From: Paraburkholderia kururiensis JCM 10599 = LMG 19447
GTDB lineage: Bacteria > Pseudomonadota > Gammaproteobacteria > Burkholderiales > Burkholderiaceae
DNA: 64,000 nt
Assembly: GCF_003986935.1 (NCBI RefSeq)
Contig: NZ_RJZE01000005.1
Location: 276,546-340,545, forward strand
Direction of reading: 5' to 3'
Positions 28,229 to 35,957 of this stretch are shown in pieces. The position numbers and the translations under genes are program-made. Numbering within the stretch: position 1 is the first letter of the stretch; the number at the start of each line of letters is the position of its first letter. The notes below the pieces were generated by a model. That model made no database searches. It worked only from the letters and a program-made list of their open reading frames with translations, and was not told the DNA's origin.

Positions 28229-28762
28229 ATGAACGACGACGACCTGCCAGCCGTGCTGCCCACGCTGCTTCCGCGGCTGTGGCGGTTCGCGCTGCGCCTC
28301 ACGCAGAACCAGCACGACGCCGAAGACCTGGTGCAGCGTGCGTGCGTTCGCGCCCTCGAACGAAGAAATCAGCTTCAGCCTGGCACGTCGGCACTCAGCT
28401 GGCTGTTTTCGATCGTGCATTCGACGTGGCTCAATGAACTGCGCTCGCGCTCCATTCGCAGCCGCGGCAGCATGGACTGGCAGGACGACGAGATCGAGTC
28501 GTTCGCCGACCCCTCCGGACACAACCCCGAAGTCGATCTCATGCACCGCCAGGTCATTCGCGCGGTGGAATCGCTGCCGGACGCGCAGCGTGTGGTCATG
28601 GTGCTGGTGGCCATCGAAGGACTCAGCTATCGCGAAGCCGCCGAGGTACTGGACGTGCCGATCGGCACCATCATGAGCCGGCTCTCGCGCGCGAGGCTGA
28701 CGGTCGGACAACAATTCGGGGTACAGGCGCCAGCCTCCACCCGCAAGGGGGAAGCACTATGA
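28229..28762 (+). CDS. RNA polymerase sigma factor, ECF subfamily
   Basis: 177 residues with region 2 (LWRFALRLTQNQHDAEDLVQRACVRAL) and region 4 (LPDAQRVVMVLVAIEGLSYREAAEVLDVPIGTIMSRLSRAR) and nothing between but a short linker, so a minimal ECF sigma. Its stop overlaps the start of the anti-sigma gene (ATGA). Such pairs respond to envelope or oxidative stress. Its regulon probably includes its own operon. Confidence 0.93.
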   Translation: MNDDDLPAVLPTLLPRLWRFALRLTQNQHDAEDLVQRACVRALERRNQLQPGTSALSWLFSIVHSTWLNELRSRSIRSRGSMDWQDDEIESFADPSGHNPEVDLMHRQVIRAVESLPDAQRVVMVLVAIEGLSYREAAEVLDVPIGTIMSRLSRARLTVGQQFGVQAPASTRKGEAL

Positions 28763-29598
28763 CGAACGTCGACGATACGTTGCTGATGTTGTACGTGGAC
28801 GGCGAACTGCCGCCCGAGCAGCGCGCCGAGGTGGAAGCCGCCGTCGCGCATTCGCCCGATCTGTCGGTACGCGTGGCGGCGTTGCGCGCATCGTGCCTGC
28901 CGTATCGCGCGGCCTACGAGCGCCAGCATCTGCCGCCCGTGCCGCAGAGCCTCACGCGCCGCATCGACGAGCTCGTGAGCGTCAGCACGCCGCCGCAACG
29001 CGCAACACGGCCGGCTCGCCGCACGCAGATGCCGTGGCTCGCCGCGGCGTTCGTCGCGGGCGCGATCTGCTCCGGTGTGTTGACCGCGTATTTCGCGAGC
29101 GGAAATGCGCTGCACGCGGGCGTTGATCCGTGGGTGCGTAGCGTGGCCGACTATCAGGTGCTCTACGGTCGCGAAACGGTAGCAAGCCTCAAGGAAGACC
29201 ACACCGCTACCGAGCAGATTCTCACGGACCTGAGCCAGCGCCAGGGCATGCCGATTCGTGTGCCCGACCTGCGCGAGGCAGGACTCAAGTTCAAGCGTGT
29301 GCAGGTGCTCTACTACCACAACCGTCCGCTGATTCAGATGGTGTATCTGCCTGAACGCGGCGACCCGGTCGCGCTCTGCGTTATTGAAGATACGCACGGC
29401 GACGCCCCGCTTCGCACGCAGCAAGTAGGCGAAATGAAGACCGTGACGTGGCGTGCCAACAAGCTCGCTTATGTGCTGCTCGCGCGCAACGACAGCGTCG
29501 ATCTGAACGAAATGGCGCAGCGGATCGTCAACGGAAAAACGGGCGATCTGTATGGGAATGCGACGGAGAACACGCCGCGCGGAAACTCGATGACGTAA
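28759..29598 (+). CDS. Transmembrane anti-sigma factor
   Basis: 279 residues. The N-terminal cytoplasmic part (LLMLYVDGELPPEQRAEVEAAV) is the short helical sigma-binding domain of this family. One membrane helix lies at about residues 95-115 (PWLAAAFVAGAICSGVLTAYF). The periplasmic C-terminal domain of about 160 residues is the likely sensor or protease-cut region. No zinc-binding HxxxCxxC motif is seen. Translationally coupled to the sigma gene. Confidence 0.9.
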   Translation: MTNVDDTLLMLYVDGELPPEQRAEVEAAVAHSPDLSVRVAALRASCLPYRAAYERQHLPPVPQSLTRRIDELVSVSTPPQRATRPARRTQMPWLAAAFVAGAICSGVLTAYFASGNALHAGVDPWVRSVADYQVLYGRETVASLKEDHTATEQILTDLSQRQGMPIRVPDLREAGLKFKRVQVLYYHNRPLIQMVYLPERGDPVALCVIEDTHGDAPLRTQQVGEMKTVTWRANKLAYVLLARNDSVDLNEMAQRIVNGKTGDLYGNATENTPRGNSMT

Positions 29599-29685
29599 GC
29601 GTGTGTGGTCTGGATGCACGAGGTCGGCAGGGCCGTCGTCGCTCATGCTGAGCGTAGCAAGGGTGTGTGAACGCTTCTCGCCGGG

Positions 29686-30984
29686 TTATTTCTGTGCGGG
29701 TTCTGCCGCACGTGGCGCGTTGATGCTTCGCTCGTCGCCTCGTCGTTCATCGCGTTGCGGATTCGCTCGCCTCGCTTTGCGCTCGCGATTCGTCTGCAAC
29801 GCGGCTGCCCGCCGCCCTGCCCGCTTCCTCATCCAGATCAGGACACCCGTCACGCTCAGCGTCGCGACCATGACGCCCATGAAGCTGATGGCGATGCGCC
29901 CTGCCGTACCGAACAGCCGCCCCGAATGCAGCGGAAACTGCGCCTGCAGAAAGAGGTCGCCTGCGCTGCCCACGCCCGGCACGGTACGCGCAATCTGCGT
30001 TCCGGTCGTGGCATCCCAATAGGTCCAGGCGTTGCCAAGGTGATAGTCGCCGTAGTCGTCACCGGGGGCGAAGTAGCCCACCGCGTAGTAGTTGCGATCC
30101 GGTGAAAAGAAGAGTCCGCCTGGCGCCGCGCGCAGCTTCAACTGCCGCCCGGCGGCGCTCGCGAGTTCGAGAACGCGTTCGCGACTCAACATCGCCGGTT
30201 GCGGCTGCGGCTGGGCTGAGGGCTTCGCTTCGCTCTCCGGCTCGGGCGCCAGCGTGGAGAACATCGACAACACAGGGCGCACAACCGGCTCCCTGAGGTT
30301 CATCGATATCGACGTGACAGCGATCACGCCCAACAATACCCATACCCACACGCCGCCCGAGCGATGCACGTCGAAGGCCAGCGGGTAACCGCCGCGACGC
30401 ACGCGAAACGCGAACGACTTGCGCCATGTCTTGAAGCTGGGAAAGGCGAGCATCAACGCGATGACGCTATCAAGCGTCCATACGATGGCGACAAAACCCA
30501 GGAGCCATACGCCTGTCGCCAGGCCGCCCGCCGTGCCGGGCAGATAGAGCGTGTAGTGCAGTTCGTAGAGGAACGGCAGCAGATTGAGCCGCGAAAGCGA
30601 CAACGCGCCCCATTCGCGACGGCCCTGAACCGCGCCCGTGGCGGGATCGATCGCCAGTTGATTGAAGTCGAGCGCGTAGGGCTTGCCGGTATGAGGATCG
30701 TTTCGCGGCGCGACGAGCACTTGCAACGTGCGCCCCGGCTCCGCTGCAAGCGGCAGCCAGGTCACGCGCAAGCGGGGGTCCGCGGCTTCAACGCGCTTCG
30801 CCAGTTCGAGCGACGGTAATGCTGGCCCCGACGTGTGGGCATAAAAGAACGCGGGGTTGAGCGTAGCATCCAGTTCGCGGTGCCAGGCGATGATCGAGCC
30901 CGTGAGTCCCGAAAGGAACAGGAATACCGCTGTTCCAAGCCCGAACCAGCGATGCAGGCGAACCAGGATGGGTCTCACGGACAT
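29686..30984 (-). CDS. PepSY-associated transmembrane protein (iron-uptake associated)
   Basis: 432 residues with four hydrophobic segments. It begins with RPILVRLHRWFGLGTAVFLF and has ELHYTLYLPG and FDVHRSGGVWVW, typical of the PepSY_TM family whose His residues may bind heme or act in reduction. A Pro/Gln-rich periplasmic insert follows the third helix. The C-terminal tail is strongly basic. It starts 11 nt after the TonB receptor stop on the same strand, and such pairs are common in siderophore uptake, where the membrane protein is thought to help reduce ferric siderophores. Confidence 0.9.
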   Translation of the reverse strand: MSVRPILVRLHRWFGLGTAVFLFLSGLTGSIIAWHRELDATLNPAFFYAHTSGPALPSLELAKRVEAADPRLRVTWLPLAAEPGRTLQVLVAPRNDPHTGKPYALDFNQLAIDPATGAVQGRREWGALSLSRLNLLPFLYELHYTLYLPGTAGGLATGVWLLGFVAIVWTLDSVIALMLAFPSFKTWRKSFAFRVRRGGYPLAFDVHRSGGVWVWVLLGVIAVTSISMNLREPVVRPVLSMFSTLAPEPESEAKPSAQPQPQPAMLSRERVLELASAAGRQLKLRAAPGGLFFSPDRNYYAVGYFAPGDDYGDYHLGNAWTYWDATTGTQIARTVPGVGSAGDLFLQAQFPLHSGRLFGTAGRIAISFMGVMVATLSVTGVLIWMRKRAGRRAAALQTNRERKARRANPQRDERRGDERSINAPRAAEPAQK

Positions 30985-30995
30985 CTCGACGCCGC

Positions 30996-33212
30996 TCAGA
31001 AATCGATCTTCGCGTTCAGGCTGATCGTGCGCGGATCGCCAGGCTTCACGTAGTCGGCGTACTGGAATTCCCAGTAGCGGCGGCCCAACACGTTGTCGAG
31101 CGCGGCGCGCAGCGTGACGTCGTGAGCGCCGACGCGTGTGCGATAGGTCGCGCCCAGATTGACGAGCAGGAAGCCCGCTGCACTCAGGTCGCCCGCCTCG
31201 CGCAGCGACGTGTTGCCGGTGAACTTCGCATCGACGCCAAGCTCGAGCCCCGGCACGGCGGGCACGATGTAACCCACATGTCCTGCCACCACGAAGCGCG
31301 GCGCACCCGCCACGCGGTTACCGTTGTAGGTGCTGCCTTTCGCGTACCAGGAGTCGAGCAGCATCATGCTGCCGCCGACGTTCCACTGCGAGCCGATCTG
31401 CGCGGCGCCGGCCACTTCGAGACCCTGATAGATCGATTCGCCATCCTGAACATAAACGTTCGCGCTGTTCGCATAGGCGGCGCCACGTTCAATGCGGAAC
31501 AATGCAGCCGTTGCGCTCCAGCGGTTGTGCGCCGTCTTGATGCCGACTTCGTACTGCTTGCTGCGTAGGGGGTTGAGCAGCGCACCCGCGTTCGCATAGG
31601 TCGACGCAACCGAAGCGCCCGCTTCCAGCGCCTCGACGTAGCTCGCATAGACCGTCGTACGCGGGTCGAGCTTGTACATCACCGCGAACGATGGCGTGAT
31701 CACGCCGTTCTTGCCGTACGACGAAGTTTGTCCGCCGGTCAGATCGAATCCGCGTTGCTCGTAGTTCGTGTAACGAATGCCCGCGAGCACGGACCAGCGG
31801 TCGGTGATCTGCACGGTGTCGCTCGCGAACAGGGCCTTTTGCGTGATGTCGCTCGCGCGGTACGTGCCTGCGTTGACGGAGGGATAGTAGGCATTCAGGT
31901 TCGGCGAATAGATGTTGCCCGTGCCGATGGTGCCGTAGAAGCTGCCGTCTTCGTAGTAGTTCACCTGCTTTTGCCACGACGCACCGAACACCAGTTGATG
32001 CGCAAGCATGCCCGTTCGCACCTTGCCTTCCACGAGCGCCTGCATCTGGCTGTACTGATGCGCTTCGATGCCGTAGAAGCGCGAGTCGGTGTAGTCGCCC
32101 GAGCTGTTCGCGAGATAAAGCGTGCTTTCGTTGCGGTCGCGCCGCGCGGTGCTGTAGCTGTACACGAGGCTCGCGGTCCAGTCCGGCGAGAGCTTGTAAT
32201 GAATGCCGCCGGTATAGAGCTGCAGGTTCGTGTTCAGATGCTGACCTGCGCTGCTGAGATTCCCGTTGCCGCCGCTGATCGTCGCGGGCAGGCTCGTGCC
32301 GGTGTACTGCGCAACCGAAATGGACGGCGGCTGACTGGACGCGCTGCGCTCCTGGTAGAGCAGGTTGAAATCCGCGGAGAGCGAGCGGGTCAATCGAGCG
32401 TCGAGTGCGAGCGATACCGAGTTTCGATTCAACTCGCCTTCGTTATAGGTCTTACCCTCCTCGTGCGTGGCATTGAGGCGCGCACCGAACATCTGGCTGG
32501 GGCCGAAGCGCTGGCTCAGATCCACATGCTCGCTGAACACGCCGTTGTTGCGATAGCCGATGTCGACGCTACGCACAGGCGTCGCGCCAGGCTGTTTCGT
32601 CACGTAGTTGATGATGCCGCCCGGCGTCGCGAAACCGTACATGAAGCCGGAGAGCCCCTTCAGCAGTTCCACGCGCTCGAACTGCTCGTAAGGCAGCGTG
32701 ATGCCATAGCCGTTGAACGGCATGCCGTCGATCTTGAAACCGTTCTGCCAGTCGAGCTGCAAGCCGCGCACGGTGATGTAGCTGGCCCAGGCGCTGTTCG
32801 CGTCGGAGTTGTCGGAGACGGAGGCATCGCCCATGAAGATGTCGCCGAGCTTGCCCGGCTGACGCGCCGCCAGTTCCTCTTCGTCCACTACGGTGGTCGA
32901 GAACGGCGTGTCGAGCTGCGAGCGGCTGCCGAGCGCGCCCGTCGCTACCTTCGTTTCCAGATGCTGCTCGGACTCCCCCGCCGTCGCCGCGCTGACCGTC
33001 ACGGCAGGTAGCACGGTGTCGCCCTGCTTCGCACCGCTCGCCGGCGCAGCGGACGGCGTCGTGGAGACGCCGGCATTCGTACTGTCGGCTGTCGTCGCGG
33101 CCCAGGCAGGCTGGCCGGCGAGCCAGGAAAATGCCAAGGCGATTTGCCACGCGCACCGGTTACGCTTCTGCGCCGGCACCGCGTGCCGCACAGCCCCGAA
33201 GTCTGTTCCCAT
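30996..33212 (-). CDS. TonB-dependent siderophore receptor
   Basis: 738 residues from the ATG at 33212. Signal peptide (WQIALAFSWLAGQPAWAA), a probable TonB box near TVLPAVTVSA, plug domain (residues about 70-200, with ITVRGLQLDWQNGFKIDGMPF and VELLKGLSGFMYG), then a 22-strand barrel ending in ISLNAKIDF with the terminal Phe of outer-membrane proteins. The length and the plug lacking an extra N-terminal signalling domain fit a non-transducing ferric-siderophore receptor. A Fur-like inverted repeat lies about 40-80 nt upstream. The siderophore is unknown. Confidence 0.93.
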   Translation of the reverse strand: MGTDFGAVRHAVPAQKRNRCAWQIALAFSWLAGQPAWAATTADSTNAGVSTTPSAAPASGAKQGDTVLPAVTVSAATAGESEQHLETKVATGALGSRSQLDTPFSTTVVDEEELAARQPGKLGDIFMGDASVSDNSDANSAWASYITVRGLQLDWQNGFKIDGMPFNGYGITLPYEQFERVELLKGLSGFMYGFATPGGIINYVTKQPGATPVRSVDIGYRNNGVFSEHVDLSQRFGPSQMFGARLNATHEEGKTYNEGELNRNSVSLALDARLTRSLSADFNLLYQERSASSQPPSISVAQYTGTSLPATISGGNGNLSSAGQHLNTNLQLYTGGIHYKLSPDWTASLVYSYSTARRDRNESTLYLANSSGDYTDSRFYGIEAHQYSQMQALVEGKVRTGMLAHQLVFGASWQKQVNYYEDGSFYGTIGTGNIYSPNLNAYYPSVNAGTYRASDITQKALFASDTVQITDRWSVLAGIRYTNYEQRGFDLTGGQTSSYGKNGVITPSFAVMYKLDPRTTVYASYVEALEAGASVASTYANAGALLNPLRSKQYEVGIKTAHNRWSATAALFRIERGAAYANSANVYVQDGESIYQGLEVAGAAQIGSQWNVGGSMMLLDSWYAKGSTYNGNRVAGAPRFVVAGHVGYIVPAVPGLELGVDAKFTGNTSLREAGDLSAAGFLLVNLGATYRTRVGAHDVTLRAALDNVLGRRYWEFQYADYVKPGDPRTISLNAKIDF

Positions 33213-33618
33213 GCTTTGTCGATTCGCTCTTTGTTGGTCTGGTGATCCACGCACAAAATCTAAATGCGAGTCATTTGCATTTAGATTTTGTGCGCATCGT
33301 ACTGGAGGACTATGCAAATCGCAAGAGGAAATGCGCAGCGTGCGGAGTGGGACGGCTGGAGGGCCGCCAGGACGGCGCCCTCGCGTGACATGGCAATAGT
33401 CCGGCAACGCGGGCGTTTCGGGCGTGGCCTTGTCGACGGGGAGAAAACTGAATCCGGAAGAGTTCGCGGAGCCGCGACCGGATGACGCTGAAGCAGAAGC
33501 CGCCCTGCAGCGCGCCCGAGCGAGGGCACAACAGGCAGGGCGGCGTTACTACATCTGGAGAGTTTGAAGAACAGCTAACGGTAGCGCGATACCGGTTCCG
33601 CGCAGGCGCGCGGGCGCG
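33213..33618. other. Intergenic region between TonB receptor and Cys-tailed membrane protein gene
   Basis: 406 nt. It holds the promoter of the TonB receptor, with the Fur-like inverted repeat at 33251-33293. The remainder, to the stop of the gene at 33619, shows no recognised gene. Confidence 0.55.
33251..33293 (-). promoter_or_regulatory. 17-bp perfect inverted repeat with a Fur-box-like core
   Basis: GCACAAAATCTAAATGC (33251-33267) and its exact reverse complement (33277-33293) flank nine bases. The centre reads TGCGAGT-C-ATTTGCA (33265-33279), matching 10 of 14 informative positions of the 7-1-7 Fur consensus TGATAAT-N-ATTATCA. It lies 38-81 nt upstream of the siderophore-receptor start, where iron repression is expected. 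Confidence 0.6.
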
Positions 33619-34677
33619 TCAAGGCTGCCGTGTCGTCGCGGCAGTTGGGCAAGCCGGGTCTTTACCCCAATGCCCGTCGCAGACACGCCAGCGACAGAGC
33701 TGGTCTTCGAAGAAGCCTTTCTGGCCGCACTCCTTCACGCGCTCCGCGAGGCGCACATCGCCTGCGTTCGATGCCGCGATTTTTGTCGGGGCTTGCTTCG
33801 AGGTTTCCTTCGCATTGGCCTGCTTCGCCGAAGATTGCTTCGACTGCGCAGGCTTCGCAGGCGCTTCCTTCTCAGACTCGGTGGACGGCTTCGTGCGCGC
33901 GACGAGCGCGGCCAGCAAGTCCGCGTCCGAGTCGTCGTGGGTCTTGCCGCCCTTCGTGTCGCGAGACTTCTGCGTCTGTGCTACGGCTACAGGTTTCGCC
34001 GCATGGTGGCCGCCACTCGGCGCCTCATGTTTGCCGCGCGATGCGACTGTCTCGTGTTGCTTGCTGTTCGCTGCCGTCGCAGCGGCAGAGGCAGAGGCAG
34101 ACTTCGCATTCTTCGCCGGCGCAACCGCAAGCGTGGTGGCCGAGGCCGGTGCGCCGGTGTCCTCAGCCCCATTCGCCAGGGCGCGGGACAGGCGATTGTC
34201 GTCGGCGGCCCCTGATGCCGATGCCACGTCCGGCGACGACGCCGCGCCCGACGCATTCGGTGCGCTCGCCGAATCGTCGGCCACGATGGTTGCCGCTTGC
34301 GACGCAGAAGCCGGCGCGGGGCTGGCCGCAGTGGTTTGAGCAGCGCTCGCGCCACTCGCCTGTGCCGCGGCAGTTGTTGCTGAAGTTGTCGCTGAAGTAG
34401 TCGCGGCGTCGCCCTGCGCTGCGCCAGCAGGATGCGTCTGGTAGCGCCCTTGCAGTTGCCAGGCGCCCACTGCGGCCAGCGCCACGACCAGCAATCCGCC
34501 CACCACGAGCGGCTTCTTCGCGCGCGGCGGCTTCTTCTCTGCGGGAGGTACGACACGGCCTTCCAGGTTCGCGAGGATGCGCGAACCGTTGGCTTCGCTT
34601 GCCGGAGCCGTATCGGAAAGCAGGCTGGGCGGGGTTCTGGAATTCGGGCTGTCCGGCGCACTCATTCGCTGTCTCAT
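33619..34677 (-). CDS. Uncharacterised single-pass membrane protein with Ala/Ser-rich linker and Cys-rich tail
   Basis: 352 residues from the ATG at 34677 (AAGGA upstream; the ATG at 34665 is an alternative). A cytoplasmic N-terminus is followed by a membrane helix at about residues 63-83 (VVGGLLVVALAAVGAW). Then come about 200 residues of low-complexity Ala/Ser/Thr/Lys, and a compact tail with four cysteines spaced C-x10-C-x4-C-x9-C (ECGQKG, then LCRWRVCDGHWGKDPACP). The tail looks like a small disulphide or metal-binding knob at the end of a periplasmic tether. It is divergent from the M15 peptidase at the edge of the T6SS locus. No function is known to me. Confidence 0.75.
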   Translation of the reverse strand: MRQRMSAPDSPNSRTPPSLLSDTAPASEANGSRILANLEGRVVPPAEKKPPRAKKPLVVGGLLVVALAAVGAWQLQGRYQTHPAGAAQGDAATTSATTSATTAAAQASGASAAQTTAASPAPASASQAATIVADDSASAPNASGAASSPDVASASGAADDNRLSRALANGAEDTGAPASATTLAVAPAKNAKSASASAAATAANSKQHETVASRGKHEAPSGGHHAAKPVAVAQTQKSRDTKGGKTHDDSDADLLAALVARTKPSTESEKEAPAKPAQSKQSSAKQANAKETSKQAPTKIAASNAGDVRLAERVKECGQKGFFEDQLCRWRVCDGHWGKDPACPTAATTRQP

Positions 34678-34786
34678 TGAATCCTTGTTTAATTCGCCGC
34701 GATAATAATGTCCGAACCTGGCGAGCAGGCTGATTCTAAAGTCTCGCATTACAAAATACAATTGCCAGCAAATTGCGGGGTGCACC

Positions 34787-35632
34787 TTGATTGCAGCGGT
34801 CCTTACTTTCTATTTCCTTGTCGTCGTGCTGGCCGCGGCAATGGTCCTTTTGCCGGCAGTGCGCGCATCCATTCTGGGTGCGGCCTTCCAGATTCACGGA
34901 CGCGTGATGCGCCGTGCATCGGCGCATGCAATGCGCACTCGCGAGCAATTACATAAATCGGCAAAAATTTCCCAAACAACTTTAGTCGACGTGCAAAATT
35001 TGCTGATACGCCGGCGCTTGCTGATTTTTACTGCCACAGGTATTCTTGCCACGCCGCCGTTGATTGCAATTGCATTGAGAGGCCGTCAGCTATTTCAATA
35101 TGACGACAATGTGCGGGTGCCCGACGAAAAAATCGCTGCCCTGCTGAATGGCGAGCAGCTCGTGCCCCCGCCGCCGCTTCCGCCTGAGGTCTTCGCCACG
35201 CAGGAAGTCGAGCAGGTGCGGCCTGCGCTGCAGGACGCAAGCCGCGACTGGAACCTGCTGGACGCCGATTTCAGAACGCGCTTATTGCTCGTGTACAAGA
35301 TCATGCATGAGCAATACGGTTATCAAATGGCCTTGCTGGAAGGCTATCGCAGCCCGGAACGGCAAAACCGGCTCGCGCAGATGGGGGGAAACGTGACCAA
35401 TGCCGCGGCGTATCAGAGCTATCACCAATATGGATTGGCCGCGGACAATGCCTTTTTGCGTGACGGCAAGCTGGTCATTTCAGAAAAAGATCCATGGGCC
35501 ATGCGAGGCTACGAGTTGTACGGACAGACCGCCGAGCAGGTCGGTCTCACATGGGGCGGCCGCTGGAAAATGATGGATCTGGGGCACGTCGAATATCACA
35601 AGCCCGGGTTCGTATTGGGCCGCGCGCACTAA
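34787..35632 (+). CDS. M15-family (VanY-type) peptidoglycan peptidase, T6SS-associated
   Basis: 281 residues from a TTG start. Two membrane helices (about 3-24 and 78-98) precede a Pro-rich linker and an M15 catalytic domain. EGYRSPERQ is followed by SYHQYGLAAD, giving zinc ligands H213 and D220, and by DLGHVEY with H267. These match the zinc site of M15 endopeptidases such as VanY and phage L-Ala-D-Glu peptidases. Acinetobacter T6SS clusters encode a VanY-type enzyme, TagX, needed to open peptidoglycan for the apparatus. This protein is the likely equivalent, located just before tssM. Confidence 0.85.
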   Translation: MIAAVLTFYFLVVVLAAAMVLLPAVRASILGAAFQIHGRVMRRASAHAMRTREQLHKSAKISQTTLVDVQNLLIRRRLLIFTATGILATPPLIAIALRGRQLFQYDDNVRVPDEKIAALLNGEQLVPPPPLPPEVFATQEVEQVRPALQDASRDWNLLDADFRTRLLLVYKIMHEQYGYQMALLEGYRSPERQNRLAQMGGNVTNAAAYQSYHQYGLAADNAFLRDGKLVISEKDPWAMRGYELYGQTAEQVGLTWGGRWKMMDLGHVEYHKPGFVLGRAH

Positions 35633-35957
35633 ATTGCGCGAAAACGACATAAGAAAGGGGGCGCATGGGGCATTTAACAATTTCCACCGCCAGGAAATGG
35701 CGCGTTCAATCCTGTGCAAACGGGACTTTCGAACCCTTCGTCATTTTTCCTTCACGAAATTGCGATAACCGCCATGCAGTTGCTGCGGGCGGCATCTGTC
35801 GCCATCCAGACACGATCCGGCAACCGGGGCCCGCTACGCTCGCGAGACTCCAGCGCCGCTGAGCAGAACGCCGACGCGGCCGCATGCCATCCGCGCTGCG
35901 CCCACCGGCTCGAAAAGCACACCACACCGAGTACATCACCAGCACTGAACGGCACCC
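35633..35957. other. Intergenic region upstream of tssM
   Basis: 325 nt between the M15 peptidase and tssM, probably with the tssM promoter. No gene or strong repeat found. Confidence 0.5.

Noticed and set aside
28759..29598. FecR-type interpretation of the anti-sigma factor
   Set aside because: It lacks FecR sequence features, and the nearby receptor has no signalling domain.
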